Source: Hyperoplus lanceolatus (lineage: Eukaryota > Chordata > Actinopteri > Uranoscopiformes > Ammodytidae). Taken from it: a stretch of DNA of 64,000 nucleotides. Location: assembly GCA_026929865.2 (NCBI GenBank), contig CM049416.1:19405001-19469000 (forward strand), read 5' to 3'. Below, piece by piece: positions 15,838 to 31,300 of the stretch (position 1 is the stretch's first letter; every line of letters begins with the position of its first letter). The notes under the pieces are model-generated. The model had not been told where the DNA came from. It ran no database searches and saw only the letters and a program-made list of their open reading frames with translations. A program made the translations under genes and the position numbers.

Positions 15838-16381
15838 TTGGGGTGTTTTGTGATTGGCAAGTAGAAGGGTAAAAAAAAACTTGTGAAAGGGAATGTATAA
15901 TTTTGTGTAAAGTAAGAGACGGCGACATATGGAGAGAGGGCAAGAATAGTGACCTTAGGTTTGAAGCAGACAGATTAGGGGGAGAAAGATGCGTTCACTG
16001 TCCGCGGGAAACAACGGTATTTACATGCGAAATAATAAGGTTCAAGCAACGAGCAGTGCGGTGGCCAGATTGACAGATGGACAGAAAATGTGTGTGCGTG
16101 GGCTTTGACGGATGCATTTCGTTTCAACTACAACCTAAAAAATGCCCCACTGCTCTGTGGGACACCAGCAGTAACAAATGACTCATCATATTTACAGAAG
16201 CAGAACATGAATCTCTGTTTTATTATTATTATAGGACAGAAACCATATGTGGCCACTCTCTGTTTATTCATCTGGTTTGAGGCATTTTCTTTTGCGGTGT
16301 ATATGTCAAAGAAATGCTTGAGCGTTAGCCACTTTTTTCTCGTTTGCAACAGTTCCCACAGCGAGTTGAAGAACTAGTTTG
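15832..16381. other. intron, no gene seen
   Basis: Nothing recognised. Confidence 0.6.
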
Positions 16382-16690
16382 AATTGGGGGAATATGCTTT
16401 TTAGTTATATGAGAAGATTGATATCCATTCTCATATCTGTATGTGAGCAGGGAGGGAGGTGGTTAACTTAATTTAGCATAACACCTGGAAAAAGTATTGG
16501 ATATTTACCTTTGGAGAGCGCAGGATGAGTTACGTTTTCCCCTTGCTTCCCGTCTTTATGCTAAGCTAAGCTATCTCATTCCTCAGACTTTATAGGCTAC
16601 AATGTAGACATCGAGGTATCAATTTTCCTATCCAACAAAGAATCCAAATAAGCGTTTTTCCAAATAAGTATCAAACTACTTAAAGGGCAA
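16382..16690. repeat. probable dispersed fish repeat (GCTAAGCTAAGCTA-containing)
   Basis: It contains GGGGGAATATGCTTTTTAG, TTATGCTAAGCTAAGCTA and a following segment that resemble a common percomorph repeat recalled from memory. A short related piece, TTTGCTAAGCTAAGCTAACA, occurs near 52,404. Confidence 0.4.
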
Positions 16691-16904
16691 CACACACTAC
16701 GTCTAAATTGACACTTAACCCTAATTTCACACCTGGGACAATTATATTATGTCGCCCCAGACAACATGTCAATATCTATTGATCTATAGATTTACAACTG
16801 ACTTATCAGTTGTTGACCTCCTGGGGCAGTTATCACCTCTAATTTCACCTCATCATTATAGGTATCAGGCAAATAGAATATCTAAAGGCTATTACGAAAT
16901 TCAT

Positions 16905-17153
16905 TTAAAGGTGCTCCGAGGAACCTTCAGTTTGTGTTAATTCTTGCGTCCCCTTTGGACAAAAGCGGTAGTGTTTTTACTACGCCAGCTGTTGTTCCTG
17001 AGCATAGCCATGACAAAGGCATTAAGAAAAACGATATAAAAATATTATTCTTTGCAGTGATGGTCTCGTTTGCTGTTACATGTCCTTTATGATCATCAGA
17101 GGAAAAATTAGACTGTTTCAGAAACATTTAACATTTCCTCGTCGCACCTTTAA
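16905..17153 (+). mobile_element. MITE family 1 copy (TTAAAGGTGCTCCGAGGAAC)
   Basis: It starts TTAAAGGTGCTCCGAGGAAC and ends GTCGCACCTTTAA. The interior shares GGACAAAAGCGGTAGTGTTT, GCCAGCTGTTGTTCCTG and CAAAGGCATTAAGAAAAAC with four other copies in the window. At 249 bases with both ends, it is the best full copy. Confidence 0.85.
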
Positions 17154-18082
17154 CTCTTGGCAAGAAAGCAGTCGTTTTTATATTTCTTGGTAGAAAGTCA
17201 AACAAATATCAATCTTGACAAAAGGGCCTCGACACATCCAATGGCTTTCTACAAACTCACAACAGTGGGATCATTGCCCTATATCTGTATGCATTCTTTT
17301 TATTGTATCACTCTGGTGCTCTGTGTGTGTGAGGACAAATACTCAGAAATATCCTGACATGTGTGCTTGGACCCCGGAACAGTGTGTGTGCATTTCAGTG
17401 TGTGTTTGAGTGGTGTTTACCTGCGTGGCCCTGCAGCAGCCCTAGTGCTTCTCTGAGAGGCGGGTTTAACATGCGGAAAGAGGTGAACTCACTGGGGACA
17501 GATGTGGTGGTTTCCCTCCTAGTTTTTGTCCTCAGGCTTTTTATAGAAGGTGTTAATCTGTGCATGTGAATGCCTTTGAATTATAGATGGTGCTAAAAAT
17601 ATTTTTTGTTTGAACATATAAATACTCCATATGGAGGAGGTTACACATTTGTATATGTTTATTAGTAGAACTTTCTCCATTCATAAAGCCAAAATCAACT
17701 GATGTTGGCTGAACCAACTAACTATTAACGTAGTAATGTGGATACATACTCAAAATGTAGGTTTAGATGTAAAAAATTAAATTTAGCTTTTTTCATAGAA
17801 TTGTATAACTCAATTATCAATACATTTTATGTCATATATGATGATAATGTTAGCCTCAGTATTCCGATTCTAAATATTCCAAATACAACTTCTCATATCA
17901 AGATGATTTTTCCTTTCCCCAAATGTTTCAGTGTGTCATGTCTGACACACTGAAACACTGGTTTTGAAATTTGTTGAAGCGAGAGAGATAGTATAACGTA
18001 GAAAGAGGCTTCTCTGGAGTAACCAAACACTGTCTGTCCGACCATATATAGCCATGGATCCCTAGCTGCTTCTATCCTGATG

Positions 18083-18084
<2 letters not shown>
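17154..18084. other. intron with a perfect palindrome
   Basis: No gene was seen. A 15-bp perfect inverted repeat lies at 17,924-17,957 (separate entry). Confidence 0.6.
17924..17957. repeat. 15-bp perfect inverted repeat, 4-base loop
   Basis: TGTTTCAGTGTGTCA, then TGTC, then the exact complement. The right arm motif GACACACTGAAACA also occurs near 27,855. Confidence 0.9.
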
Positions 18085-18171
<87 letters not shown>

Positions 18172-18173
18172 CC
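18085..18173. repeat. (AC)n microsatellite
   Basis: About 80 bases of pure AC with a GC interruption near the end. Confidence 0.97.
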
Positions 18174-18949
18174 GCTAGGATAGATGCTTTGCCCTAATCA
18201 GCAATAGGCAGGGCTCCGAAATGTTTTGTAAGTGTAACAAGGACACGCCGAGGCAGCAATGTAAATGTTTAGCTTCAGCTGTGTCTCAGTTTATTTAGGG
18301 GACATCTTTAGAGCAGCGTTGGAGTAAACACTTTGACCCTCCCGTTGTTGCTATCGGTTTATCACAATCTCCATTTTGTGGCACCTGCTGCTGCACGCCT
18401 AATTTCCTGGTGGCAGTGAGGATAATGAAGATAGACTTGGCTGTGACTGTAACTAACCCTGATGAGTTACCAGATGTTGTGTTTGCCCGGATTGACTTTG
18501 TAGCACAATCACTGCATTCTCTGTGTTCTGTATTCTGGAGAAAAAATACTGTATAAGCTCTTTGTGTGTAAAAAGCAATTTGCCAGGTTTGGAAACTGAC
18601 CTCAGTTCAGCTCAGACGTACAACTGAATTATCTGGGAACGGAGCAAACATTTGATACGGTTAATAGATGTAGTAGGCATATGGGCCTCGCTTCACATAT
18701 AAATGTAAAAAGAAGCAGGGCTTGTTCTAAGGGGTCGCTGGTTCAAATCCTCAGACTGCCCCAGGGGAATCTGAACATAATGAAAGAACAAGAAATGCAA
18801 TTTTTGTTTTCCCACAATGCAGTTCAGCAGACCGTCGTCAAATGAGACATGGCTGTTCTACAAATCCGTGTGTGTGTGTGAGTGAAAGAAAATTTTGTTT
18901 AGGCACATGGCCTAATAATAATTGAGAAATTGTTTCGATTTTTCATTTG
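18174..18949. other. intron, no gene; possible SINE remnant
   Basis: CGCTGGTTCAAATCCTCAGA near 18,738 resembles a B box, but no A box or SINE body was recognised. Confidence 0.5.
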
Positions 18950-19162
18950 GTCTAATAACAGAGCCTGTTAGTACTTCTTCTTGGTCTTGGTGCATTTAAA
19001 AAAAAAACACACACACACACACACACTATAAAAATGTATATGGCCGTTAAGTTTGTTTTTCAAGCGATTATACATTCTTTAAAACACACTTATGAATATC
19101 ATATTCCATTTCTACCAAGTCTGTTCCGAAATATCAATAAATTCCACACACTACACCTTTAA
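18950..19162 (+). mobile_element. MITE family 3 right half
   Basis: TTAAAACACACTTATGAATA, TTCCATTTCTACCAAGTCTG and the end CACACTACACCTTTAA match the right half of the copy at 23,091-23,424. It includes a short AC run at 19,010-19,026. The left end is missing or diverged. Confidence 0.7.
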
Positions 19163-19425
19163 AACAGTGGCTCTCGCGAAAATTCCCCCGCTATAGCTCC
19201 ACAGTATAACTGCATTGATTGTTTCAGTCGGCTCTATGGATTAGTTATCCCATTTAGATAGAGATCCAGAAACTGACTTTTTTCCCAATACGTGATGCTA
19301 TACAGTGCTTTGCTAAATCAATGGACCGGGCTGGATGGATTTGTGGCTAGCTTGCTGTTGTTAAGTGGAGATCTGAAGGCTTTCTGTCACTTACTTACTG
19401 TGAGGTAGAATTGCCTTAGGAAGAC

Positions 19426-19579
<154 letters not shown>

Positions 19580-19796
19580 CATGTGGGCACTTAGATTGTT
19601 TGTAGCTCTCCAGGTTGTGAATGATTGGAAAGGCTGCAGTGTTAATCAATAGCGGCAGACTGCAGGCATTTCTTCACTGTCGCTTCTCTGAGTTTGATTA
19701 AAGAGAGTGGAGTGAAAATGTTGTCCGTCTATAACGTGTGTCTCACCATCTCTATGTCTGTCTGTCTTATTCTGTTCACCTGCTTTGTTCAGTTTA

Positions 19797-20014
19797 TTAA
19801 AGGTGCTCCGAGGAACTTTCAGTTTGTGTTCATTCTTGCACCCCCTTTGGACAAAAGCGGTAGTGTTTTTTATTACGCCAGCTGTTGTTCCTGGGTGAGT
19901 GTAACCATGTCAAAGGCATTAAGAAAAACTATATACGAATACCATTCTTTGCATTGATGGTCTTCTTTGCTGTTACATGTCATTTATGATCATCAGAGGA
20001 AATATAAGACTGTG
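19797..20014 (+). mobile_element. MITE family 1 copy, right end missing
   Basis: It starts TTAAAGGTGCTCCGAGGAAC and follows the family through ATCATCAGAGGAAATATAAG. The complementary right end is absent. Confidence 0.8.
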
Positions 20015-20555
20015 GTTCTCTCTCCCCTACTGTCTTTATCTAGTTCTTAATGCATGTTACTGCAAAACAATTTAAATTATAGTAATTTTCATTAAGTTGA
20101 TATCCAGGCCCTCTCTTGGTGGTCGAAATGTTTTTTTTTATAACGGATAAGGCCATGACCAGTTTCACTAAATCATCCATTATCAAAAGCTTTACCATTC
20201 AGCTCTACCAAACTACATACCTTGCCTCCCCAATCGTTTGTTCTCATTTAGCTACAGTGACATTTACCCAATGTAGGCTATAATAACTAACTAACTTTGG
20301 CAATAAAAGGATGAAGATAGATTTGGTTTCAAGTGGTGGAGAAAAAAATAATTTCAGCTTTAGCAGTTATTCCCACGCGGGTGCTTAGGATATCTTTAAC
20401 AGTGTTTAATCAGAAGCCAACTTTGGAATGAATCCTGAAGGACTCTTGGGGGCTTCAGCATGCTTGCAGTCGTCTATCCAAACTAATTCTGTAGAGAGGG
20501 TTTTCCAAAAAGATTGCTGGGAACCTTTGTGCTGCTTGAAAGAAAGAACTGCCAG

Positions 20556-20591
<36 letters not shown>

Positions 20592-20714
20592 TGTGTATTT
20601 AGTGGGGCTTGTGGAGAGAGTATAGGGGAGTCATCTTAGGACAGAGTAGGGGTGTTTCCATCTCTATTTAAGGCGGTGGGGCTGAGAAACACACTGCCGG
20701 TTTAAGACTGATGA

Positions 20715-20716
<2 letters not shown>

Positions 20717-20798
<82 letters not shown>
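20717..20798. repeat. (TG)41 microsatellite
   Basis: Pure run. Confidence 0.97.
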
Positions 20799-20800
<2 letters not shown>

Positions 20801-21356
20801 GCTAGTGGGGACTGAGTGTATGCAGCTGCCTACAGATGGTGGACTGTCTAATAACCCTCCACCGACATCTATTTAACGTTGTTTTCTTTGCTCTTTTTTG
20901 ACCTGCTGTTTGTTAACAATTGTCTTTACTGAATTACTGTGTTTCTCACATAGCGAGCGGACATTTCAATTATTATTATTATAGTGTGGTTGGCGGTTAC
21001 ATTTAAAAAAAATTATATTTGATGAAAAAGCACATTGTATGATTTACATTAGTAACTGTATCCCTTATAAGTTAAAGCTCAGGGTGTGTGTAATAGTGTG
21101 ATAACGACCCCAAAATCTACATAAAACGACTTTTTGAAAATGCCAAATCAGAATGGAAACATACTGTACATAAACGGTGAAAATGCATTATCTGATTTAA
21201 AACATCTTTTTAACCCAACAGTAACAGTAACTAAACCCTCGGGACAAGCAAAGATCAATTTTCAAACATCATCAATAGATTTACTAAATCCCAGAGGGGA
21301 CCAGTGCAGCTATCGATTACTTGTGATTGTCAGAGGTCAGTCAACATGCGTGTGTG

Positions 21357-21407
<51 letters not shown>

Positions 21408-22503
21408 TTGACCCATTGCCCCACTCTGTGTTCTGTGGTGCACCAGTGGTCACTTTGAGCCAAAGATAAATGACTTCCTGTGAAGTGCGCTGTGGCCTCT
21501 TGACCCACTCCTCATGTCAGTTGATGTTTGCTCCCCTGAGGGCATTTGTCACCTGACAGACTGACCTCACAGCATATTCATTACACTCATTTATATACTC
21601 TATGCATATGTATATTTTATGCATTTATACAGTGAGCAGCCACTCTGCATATTTAAGGATCCTGTATTTTTCTCTCCACACTTTTCGTGTTTAGTGTGTA
21701 GATTTCTTGTATGAGAATATATTTTAAAGGTCTAGCTTTCTAAGTTAACTATTCTGGCATATTCAATAGGGGTTTTTTAAGACAGTTGTTTTAATAGTTT
21801 TTGCATTTTTTTCTGTTATGACATGTTTGAAAATGTAATGAAAGAATGTAGCCAGTAGATTTCACCTTGCTTTATAAAATGTAAAAAGATTTTTTTTTTT
21901 TATAAAATGGTCAAAAAGGTACTAAGATACAGTCTTACAACCCAAAAGTTGTATTTTTTAGAGCTAACTGGAATAAATGCCCACTTGGGAGATGTATCTT
22001 TAGCCGTTAGTTCTTTGGCAGTAAAAAGACCTTACTTTGCTTGTTGGATGGAGTCCTCGAGCTTGCGGGGATTCCACAGTGAATTCCTAAATGAACAAAA
22101 TTGCTAATGAGGAGTAGTTTGTAGCGTGGAGCTGCTGTTTTGCTAGATATGCAAAAACATATGAGCCAATTTAACGAGAACAAATTAAGGATTGCTAGAC
22201 GCTGATGAAGTAGGGCACGATCACAGACAGAGGTAGCTGAGCCCGTCGTTGTGTTTTCAGTCTCACAGTGAGTTATTTGTGTTGCAAATAGAATAAGGAT
22301 CAGTAGTTCATTGATATATCTACATATTCATGTCTTCTGTAAGTATTGAAATAGAATAACTGAGTTAATTTACATTTTTTTTAATTTTTTTTACTAATAA
22401 TACATAATCAAAACATCTATTTGAAATGTTATTCTTATTTAGAGAGAGAGATAAAGAAAGAGAGGGAGAGGCTGCTTCTAGTTTCGCTCCGTAGTTGAGC
22501 AGT

Positions 22504-22504
<1 letters not shown>

Positions 22505-22594
<90 letters not shown>
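22505..22594. repeat. (AC)n microsatellite
   Basis: About 90 bases pure. Confidence 0.97.
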
Positions 22595-22596
<2 letters not shown>

Positions 22597-22730
22597 TCCA
22601 AGAACCTTATCCATACCAGCACACCTGCTCAAGACATTAGCGTGTAAAGCAGAAGATTCCTTCGCTATGGGGGATGGGTCTCTGTGTGAGTCAAGGTTCC
22701 AACATCAGAGGAAAAAAGAAAGAGGAACGC

Positions 22731-22798
<68 letters not shown>

Positions 22799-22810
22799 GT
22801 GTGTGTGTGT
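22731..22810. repeat. (TG)n microsatellite
   Basis: One GC interruption near the right end. Confidence 0.97.
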
Positions 22811-23090
22811 CATCCTATAGGTGTTATCTGTAAGCGTACTCTTGCAACACTGCTTGTAATCAGCAGGTATCTCTTCAGCCCCTTCCTCTAAACAGGATAT
22901 GAGGCGGGTTCCACTTCCTGTCTGCTTTATCTGGTCTGATGGCGAACAACCCTTCATCTCACATCGGCTCCTGTTTTGATTTCCCGTTAAGTTATTGCTG
23001 TTTGTTGATTTGTCCCTTTTCTGTTAAAAAAGTATTTTTACTCATTTCATAAGGTTGCATGAAGTTCACAGGCTCTCGGATTCAGTCGAC

Positions 23091-23424
23091 TTAAAGGTGC
23101 AGTGTGTAATATATCTGAATATTTAGTGGCATCTTTGTGGTGAAAGTTCTAGAATGTAACGCTCCCTGGGTAAGCGCATCGCTTTCGAATAATAACAGGA
23201 GCTATGGTGGCCTTCAAGGACAAGATGCTAGTTACTGAAGATGGCATCATCCACCACTGCCCGCTCTTATGTAGATATAAAAGGCTCATTCTAAGGAGAT
23301 AAAATAAAAAACAGCTTTTATTTTTGATTATACATTATTTAAAACACACTTATGAATATTACATTCCATTTCTACCAAGTCTGTTCTGAAAAATTCCAAT
23401 ACATTCTACACACTGCACCTTTAA
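23091..23424 (+). mobile_element. MITE family 3 full copy (TTAAAGGTGCAGTGTGTA)
   Basis: It starts TTAAAGGTGCAGTGTGTA and ends with TACACACTGCACCTTTAA, nearly perfect inverted repeats with TTAA at both tips. The interior includes GATGGCATCATCCACCACTG. Related copies are at 46,497 and 18,950. Confidence 0.85.
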
Positions 23425-23473
23425 TTGTCCTTTCCCACAAAACAAAACAAATCCCTCCAAAAAGACCCTAGGA

Positions 23474-24411
23474 CAGGGCTATTCAATTAGTTTTGAATGG
23501 GGGCCGGTTGGTGGAAATGATCCAAAATGAGGGGCCAGAAAAAAATGCCTAAAATTGATGAGCATCACATCAATAGCTACATATACTGTAAAACACTACA
23601 ACGATATAGGAGTGCATATATTGTCTTTATTTTATCAAAAAAAAATCCCTATTTGATTAACATAGGCTGCCTGTTGTTTAAGTGTTTCACAATCTTATCA
23701 GTTCAGGAAAACACAATAGGTTAACTCTTCAACAGCTTATCAAAATACATAGAAATAAATGTACTCTAAGTGCAACAGCTTATCAAAATACATAGAAATA
23801 AATGTACTCTAAGTGCAACAGCTTATCAAAATACAGGTAGGCCTAGGTTTACTAAGAGTGCAACAGCTTATCAAAAAACATAGAAATAAATGTAGGCTTC
23901 TCTGCTACAAATGTGTTTGTCAAAGGGTCACTGTCCAGGGTCATGGGAGGCGCGGCGAAAATTTTGGCTGTATTTTGCTCAAAGATGCCAATGCACAGTA
24001 CAGAAATAAACAACTGCTTATTTGAATACAAAAAAACTACAGACACTGACTTTACAGTTGTGCAATTTTGTTTGCTATGTGAAGGTACAACTTTTGTGTA
24101 AACATGCAGACAGTACAAAGCAAAGTTCTACTGGTGCAATATTATGCAGACACACTAAATACAAATAATGGACCATACACTCACACTGCGGTATCGCACG
24201 CGCAAAGCTGCATACACAGAGCAGCTGATAGAGAAACACTTGGAGACACATGTGCACATTTATTTACTGCAGATCGCGGCCTTTCGCGCAGTTATGACCA
24301 TGCAAAAGTAGACATCGCGCGTGCTAGTACATTAATTGTGCACCATTGTGGGTCGGTCGGTAGTCAAGGCGGGGGTCAGTAAATATTCCACCCGCCTATT
24401 GAATAGCCCTG
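23474..24411. mobile_element. complete non-autonomous hAT element, 8-bp TSD
   Basis: The ends are CAGGGCTATTCAAT and its complement (14 bases perfect), flanked by CCCTAGGA at 23,466-23,473 and 24,412-24,419. At 938 bases with no transposase, it has an internal minisatellite at 23,730-23,905. The GGGGGCCGGTTGGTGG after the left end is of a type seen in fish hAT ends (recalled). Confidence 0.92.
23730..23905. repeat. four tandem units of 43-45 bp inside the hAT
   Basis: Units begin CAACAGCTTATCAAAA at 23,730, 23,773, 23,816 and 23,861. The first two are essentially identical; the third and fourth are diverged. Confidence 0.93.
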
Positions 24412-24419
24412 CCCTAGGA

Positions 24420-26171
<1,752 letters not shown>

Positions 26172-26436
26172 TTAAAGGTGCTACGAGGAAATTTTAAATA
26201 TTTCAGTCTCATTTTTCCTCTGATGATCATAGATGACATGTGACAGCAAACAAGACCATCAGTGCAAAGAATGTGTTTTTTTTAAACCATTTTTCTTAAT
26301 GCCGCCTTTGTGATGGGTACGTTCACCCAGTAACAACAGCTGGCGTAGTAAAAAAAACACCACTGTTTTTGTCCAAAGGGGTTGCAAGAATGAACAAAAA
26401 TGTATGAAACTTAAAGTTCCTCAGAGCACCTTTTAA
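26172..26436 (-). mobile_element. MITE family 1 copy, reverse
   Basis: TTAAAGGTGCTACGAGGAAA to AGAGCACCTTTTAA; the interior is the complement of the family sequence (AACAGCTGGCGTAGT, TTTTTGTCCAAAGGGG). Confidence 0.85.
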
Positions 26437-26947
26437 GCTAATCGCCTCTTCTCTAACTCTTAGCAAGAAAGCAAGTAAACTGCCTGTAGCTTAGACTACT
26501 GCACCTTGCCTTTGGTCGCCATTGGATCCCTATATGCTGGAAGTAGCCAATCACAAAATACTTGCAAAGTGTTCAAGCGCATGCATAACATGTTTGGTTC
26601 TGGCCATCACACCTATACACTCAGTTCATGTACACTCACTGCAAACACGGTTTACACATTCCCTCAGTGTAGTGGCCACATATATTTGTTTGTGCAGGCT
26701 TCTTATAAAGGATGTATAGGACTCTGGATATATGACTGCTGTGTGTGTTACATTAATAGGTTTACCTCTGAGAGCGTGTGTGTGTGTGTGGGGGGAGAGG
26801 TTGTGGATTGTTTTGTGTTCTGTGCACATCATGAAAGACTCTTTGTACACAGAAAGTTGTTTTTTATAAAATTAAATTGCTTGTACAGAATTACAGAATT
26901 GGTTGTTTGAAGGTAACAGCCCCGGTGCATGTGGGTGTAAATGTGTG

Positions 26948-27012
<65 letters not shown>

Positions 27013-27117
27013 GGGGGGGGGACGTTCAAGGTCGGGTTTGTACAGCGAGCAGCTATCAGATCTAGAAAAAACAGCCTACGGGTGTGTTTGGAGCATATGG
27101 GTTTCCATCCAGTTAGT
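26437..27117. other. intron, no gene; (TG)n at 26,950-27,009
   Basis: TG run followed by a G10 run at about 27,012; nothing else recognised. Confidence 0.6.
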
Positions 27118-27325
27118 TTAAAGGTGCAATGCACAGTTTCATGGGAGGGGTGTTTGTTTAGAGCCAGTAGTTAGTTTAAAAATATATTTTCTCTACGTGT
27201 AATTCTTAGTATTGAATAATTATATCATCACTAATCAAAACTGAATTATTTTGAGGAACCTGGAACCAAACGTTAGACTGGAATATACCTTAGAAAACAC
27301 CCAAAGTTACGTAGTGCACCTTTAA
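27118..27325 (+). mobile_element. MITE family 2 copy, internally deleted
   Basis: It has TTAAAGGTGCAATGCACAGT at the left and GTTACGTAGTGCACCTTTAA at the right. It shares GAGGAACCTGGAACCAAACG with the 376-base copy at 54,982 but lacks about 165 internal bases. Confidence 0.85.
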
Positions 27326-28649
<1,324 letters not shown>

Positions 28650-28926
28650 GGGTGGCTGTAATAAAGTGTGTAGGGCGGTCGTCCACTGGTTTGCAGGGTC
28701 GGTGGTTTGATCCCCTGTCTCCCCCCCCCACATGTTGAAGTGTCCCTGGGCAAGACACTGAACCCTAAATTGCTCCCGGTAGTTAGCTTGCACCCTGCGT
28801 AGTAGCTGCTGCTATCGGTGTATGAATGTGTGTGTGATAGGGTGAATGTGTACAAAACAATGTAAAGCGCTTTGGGTCTGTGAAAAAACAGGGAAAAACG
28901 CTATATAAGTGGAGTCCATTTACCAT
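28650..28926 (+). mobile_element. tRNA-headed SINE just upstream of an exon
   Basis: The tRNA-like head carries GTGTGTAGGGCGGTCGTCC and the B-box-like GGTGGTTTGATCCCC. The body has GGGCAAGACACTGAACCC and the tail TGTAAAGCGCTTTGGG...CTATATAAG, an L2-type end. A second copy lies at 49,047-49,280. Its right end is about 45 bases from the exon at 28,972. Confidence 0.82.
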
Positions 28927-28971
28927 TTAATTCTGATGCATCTCTCTCTCTTTCTTTCTCTCTCTCTCCAG

Positions 28972-29052
28972 CATGTGGAAAGGCCTGAATGTTAACTGCA
29001 CAGACAGCTCAGGATACACACCTCTGCACCATGCCTCACTTAACGGACACAG
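28972..29052 (+). CDS. anks1b: anks1b exon (first visible; ankyrin repeat)
   Basis: An 81-base exon with acceptor ...ctctccag and donor CAG|GTAAGA. It starts with the last base of a split codon, then reads [20 protein letters not shown] and ASLNGH, and ends with two bases of an Arg codon completed by the next exon. This is the G-TPLHxA-xNGH core of an ankyrin repeat and matches the segment following the variable linker in ANKS1 proteins. The ATG right after the acceptor is an internal Met in the family (SMW or SIW in relatives), so it is not taken as the translation start. The start exon was looked for to the left and not found. A likely branch point, CTGAT with A at 28936, lies 36 bases upstream, close to the end of a SINE. 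Confidence 0.93.
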
Positions 29053-29809
<757 letters not shown>

Positions 29810-29914
29810 AGCTTCAGAAGAGTGGAATTTAGGCCACCAGCAAAAAAGGCTGCTGAGAAGTTAATTCAACGTTTATGTGAGGAAGTAAAAAAGAGAACTT
29901 GCAATTAAGATATA

Positions 29915-30085
29915 GACAAGGCAAGGCAAGTTTGTTTATATAGCACCATTCAGACTCGAGGCCATTCAAAGTGCTTTACAGGGGGCATTAAATACATCAA
30001 GATTAGAATTTGCATTCAAGAGACAGTGAAACAAATAAATTCAAGATTAGACATTAAACATTAAGACAGCGATTTAGAATGGCTG
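29915..30085 (-). mobile_element. LINE/SINE 3' tail fragment
   Basis: CAAGGCAAGTTTGTTTATATAG...AAAGTGCTTTACAGGGGGCATT...CAAGATTAGACATTAAACATT, the same family as 14,523-14,660. Confidence 0.6.
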
Positions 30086-31064
30086 CAATGAAAATGACGT
30101 GACTGACAATATAGTTAAAAAGCCTTTTGTTGATGCACGTAGTATAGCCTCAATCCAGTCTGTTGAATTTGACCCCAAGACCCCCCAGTGTAATTTTGCT
30201 TCATATCTGCCACATAAATTTGATCGAAAATTGTGATCTGAATTTAATAAATTGTGAATTAACAAAGCAGTTCATTAAGTGTCTGCTTGCTTCTACCCCT
30301 GTTTCTCTGAGAGGTGTTGGCCCTCTCTCTCTCCTTCTCCCTCTCTCTCTCTCTTTCTCTCCCTCCCTCCTTCCCTCACCCTCTCCCTCTCTCTTCCTCT
30401 CTCTCTTCCTCTCTCTCTCTCCCTCTCCCTCCCTCTCTCTCGCTTTCTCTCTCTCTCTCTCTGTTTCTTCCCCTGACATTTCAAAAATGCAAATGAAGCA
30501 CTTCACCTTTCTCTCTTCAGAGAGAGGTGACAACTTCAGCTGGAGACATTTCTTAATGTGAAGCGTTATCTCACACATCTCTTACTGAGCTGGCAGTTAG
30601 GTGGATTCACAGCAAAGACTATAATACGAAGAGTGATTTGAGCTTCAGCCTCTTAAATACTGAGGACTTTATCCACCGTTATAATAAATCAATATATAAT
30701 TAAATAAATAGATAAACCAGTTGATTTCACCAGTTAAAATGATATAAAAATCGCAGAAATATGAGTGAATGGCAAGACAAAAGGCAACTCATTTTGTATA
30801 GTTCCTTATTATATTAATATTATTTATTCAGCGAAATCATTTACATTCTAACATGTTGAAGGGTTGCTTTGCACTCTATTGTGCGAAAGGGAAAAAATCC
30901 CTATTTCTGCAGCAGGATTAAAAAGTATTTTAGATTTTTTTTTGCCCTTAAGAGAAATGTGAGTATATTCCATGATATGGATTTCAGGTCTTGGTGCCCA
31001 TCTCTGCTTTTGCTCCCTCCCTTTATCACCTCATCATTCCATCAGTTGATATATTGATCGGTAT
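30086..31064. other. intron with a CT-rich block (30,319-30,474)
   Basis: Mixed CTCTCC/TTCCTC low-complexity DNA; otherwise AT-rich and empty. Confidence 0.65.
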
Positions 31065-31073
31065 GTCTCTCTG

Positions 31074-31115
<42 letters not shown>

Positions 31116-31142
31116 TCTCTCTCCCTCTCCCTCTCTCTCTCA
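31065..31142. repeat. (CT)n polypyrimidine run of the next acceptor
   Basis: CT-rich run ending at the CAG acceptor of the exon at 31,144; it provides an unusually long pyrimidine tract. Confidence 0.9.
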
Positions 31143-31143
31143 G

Positions 31144-31300
31144 GGAAGTGGTTCTAAAGCTGCTCCAGTATGAAGCGTCCACTAATGTGTCAGACAGTAA
31201 AGGTTGCTTCCCTCTGCACCTGGCGGCGTGGCGGGGAGACGTGGACATTGTGCGTATCCTCATCCACCACAGACCTTCACACGGCCGCGTCAACCAACAG
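31144..31300 (+). CDS. anks1b: anks1b exon (ankyrin repeats)
   Basis: A 157-base exon with acceptor ...ctctctcag after a long CT tract and donor CAG|GTAAAC. Its first G completes the Arg codon begun in the previous exon, then 52 whole codons follow. The product runs [20 protein letters not shown] and continues [20 protein letters not shown] to VNQQ, giving the end of one ankyrin repeat and a full following one. Length, phase and the VNxQ boundary agree with the ANKS1 family. The [13 protein letters not shown] stretch is the strongest local argument for ANKS1B over ANKS1A. The open frame runs on into the intron for some 270 bases, but that extension shows no similarity to the family and follows a good donor. 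Confidence 0.95.

Larger units (their letters stand above)
20015..23090. other. intron with several TG/CA runs, no gene
   Basis: Runs at 20,557-20,589, 20,717-20,798, 21,348-21,406, 22,505-22,594 and 22,731-22,810. Otherwise AT-rich and featureless. Confidence 0.65.

Noticed and set aside
23730-23905. CRISPR-like array
   Set aside because: Units are directly adjacent without unique spacers, inside a hAT element in a vertebrate genome.
28973-28975. ATG right after the acceptor as the start of anks1b
   Set aside because: Follows a strong pyrimidine tract and AG, and matches an internal Met of the family; the true start should be in an upstream exon.
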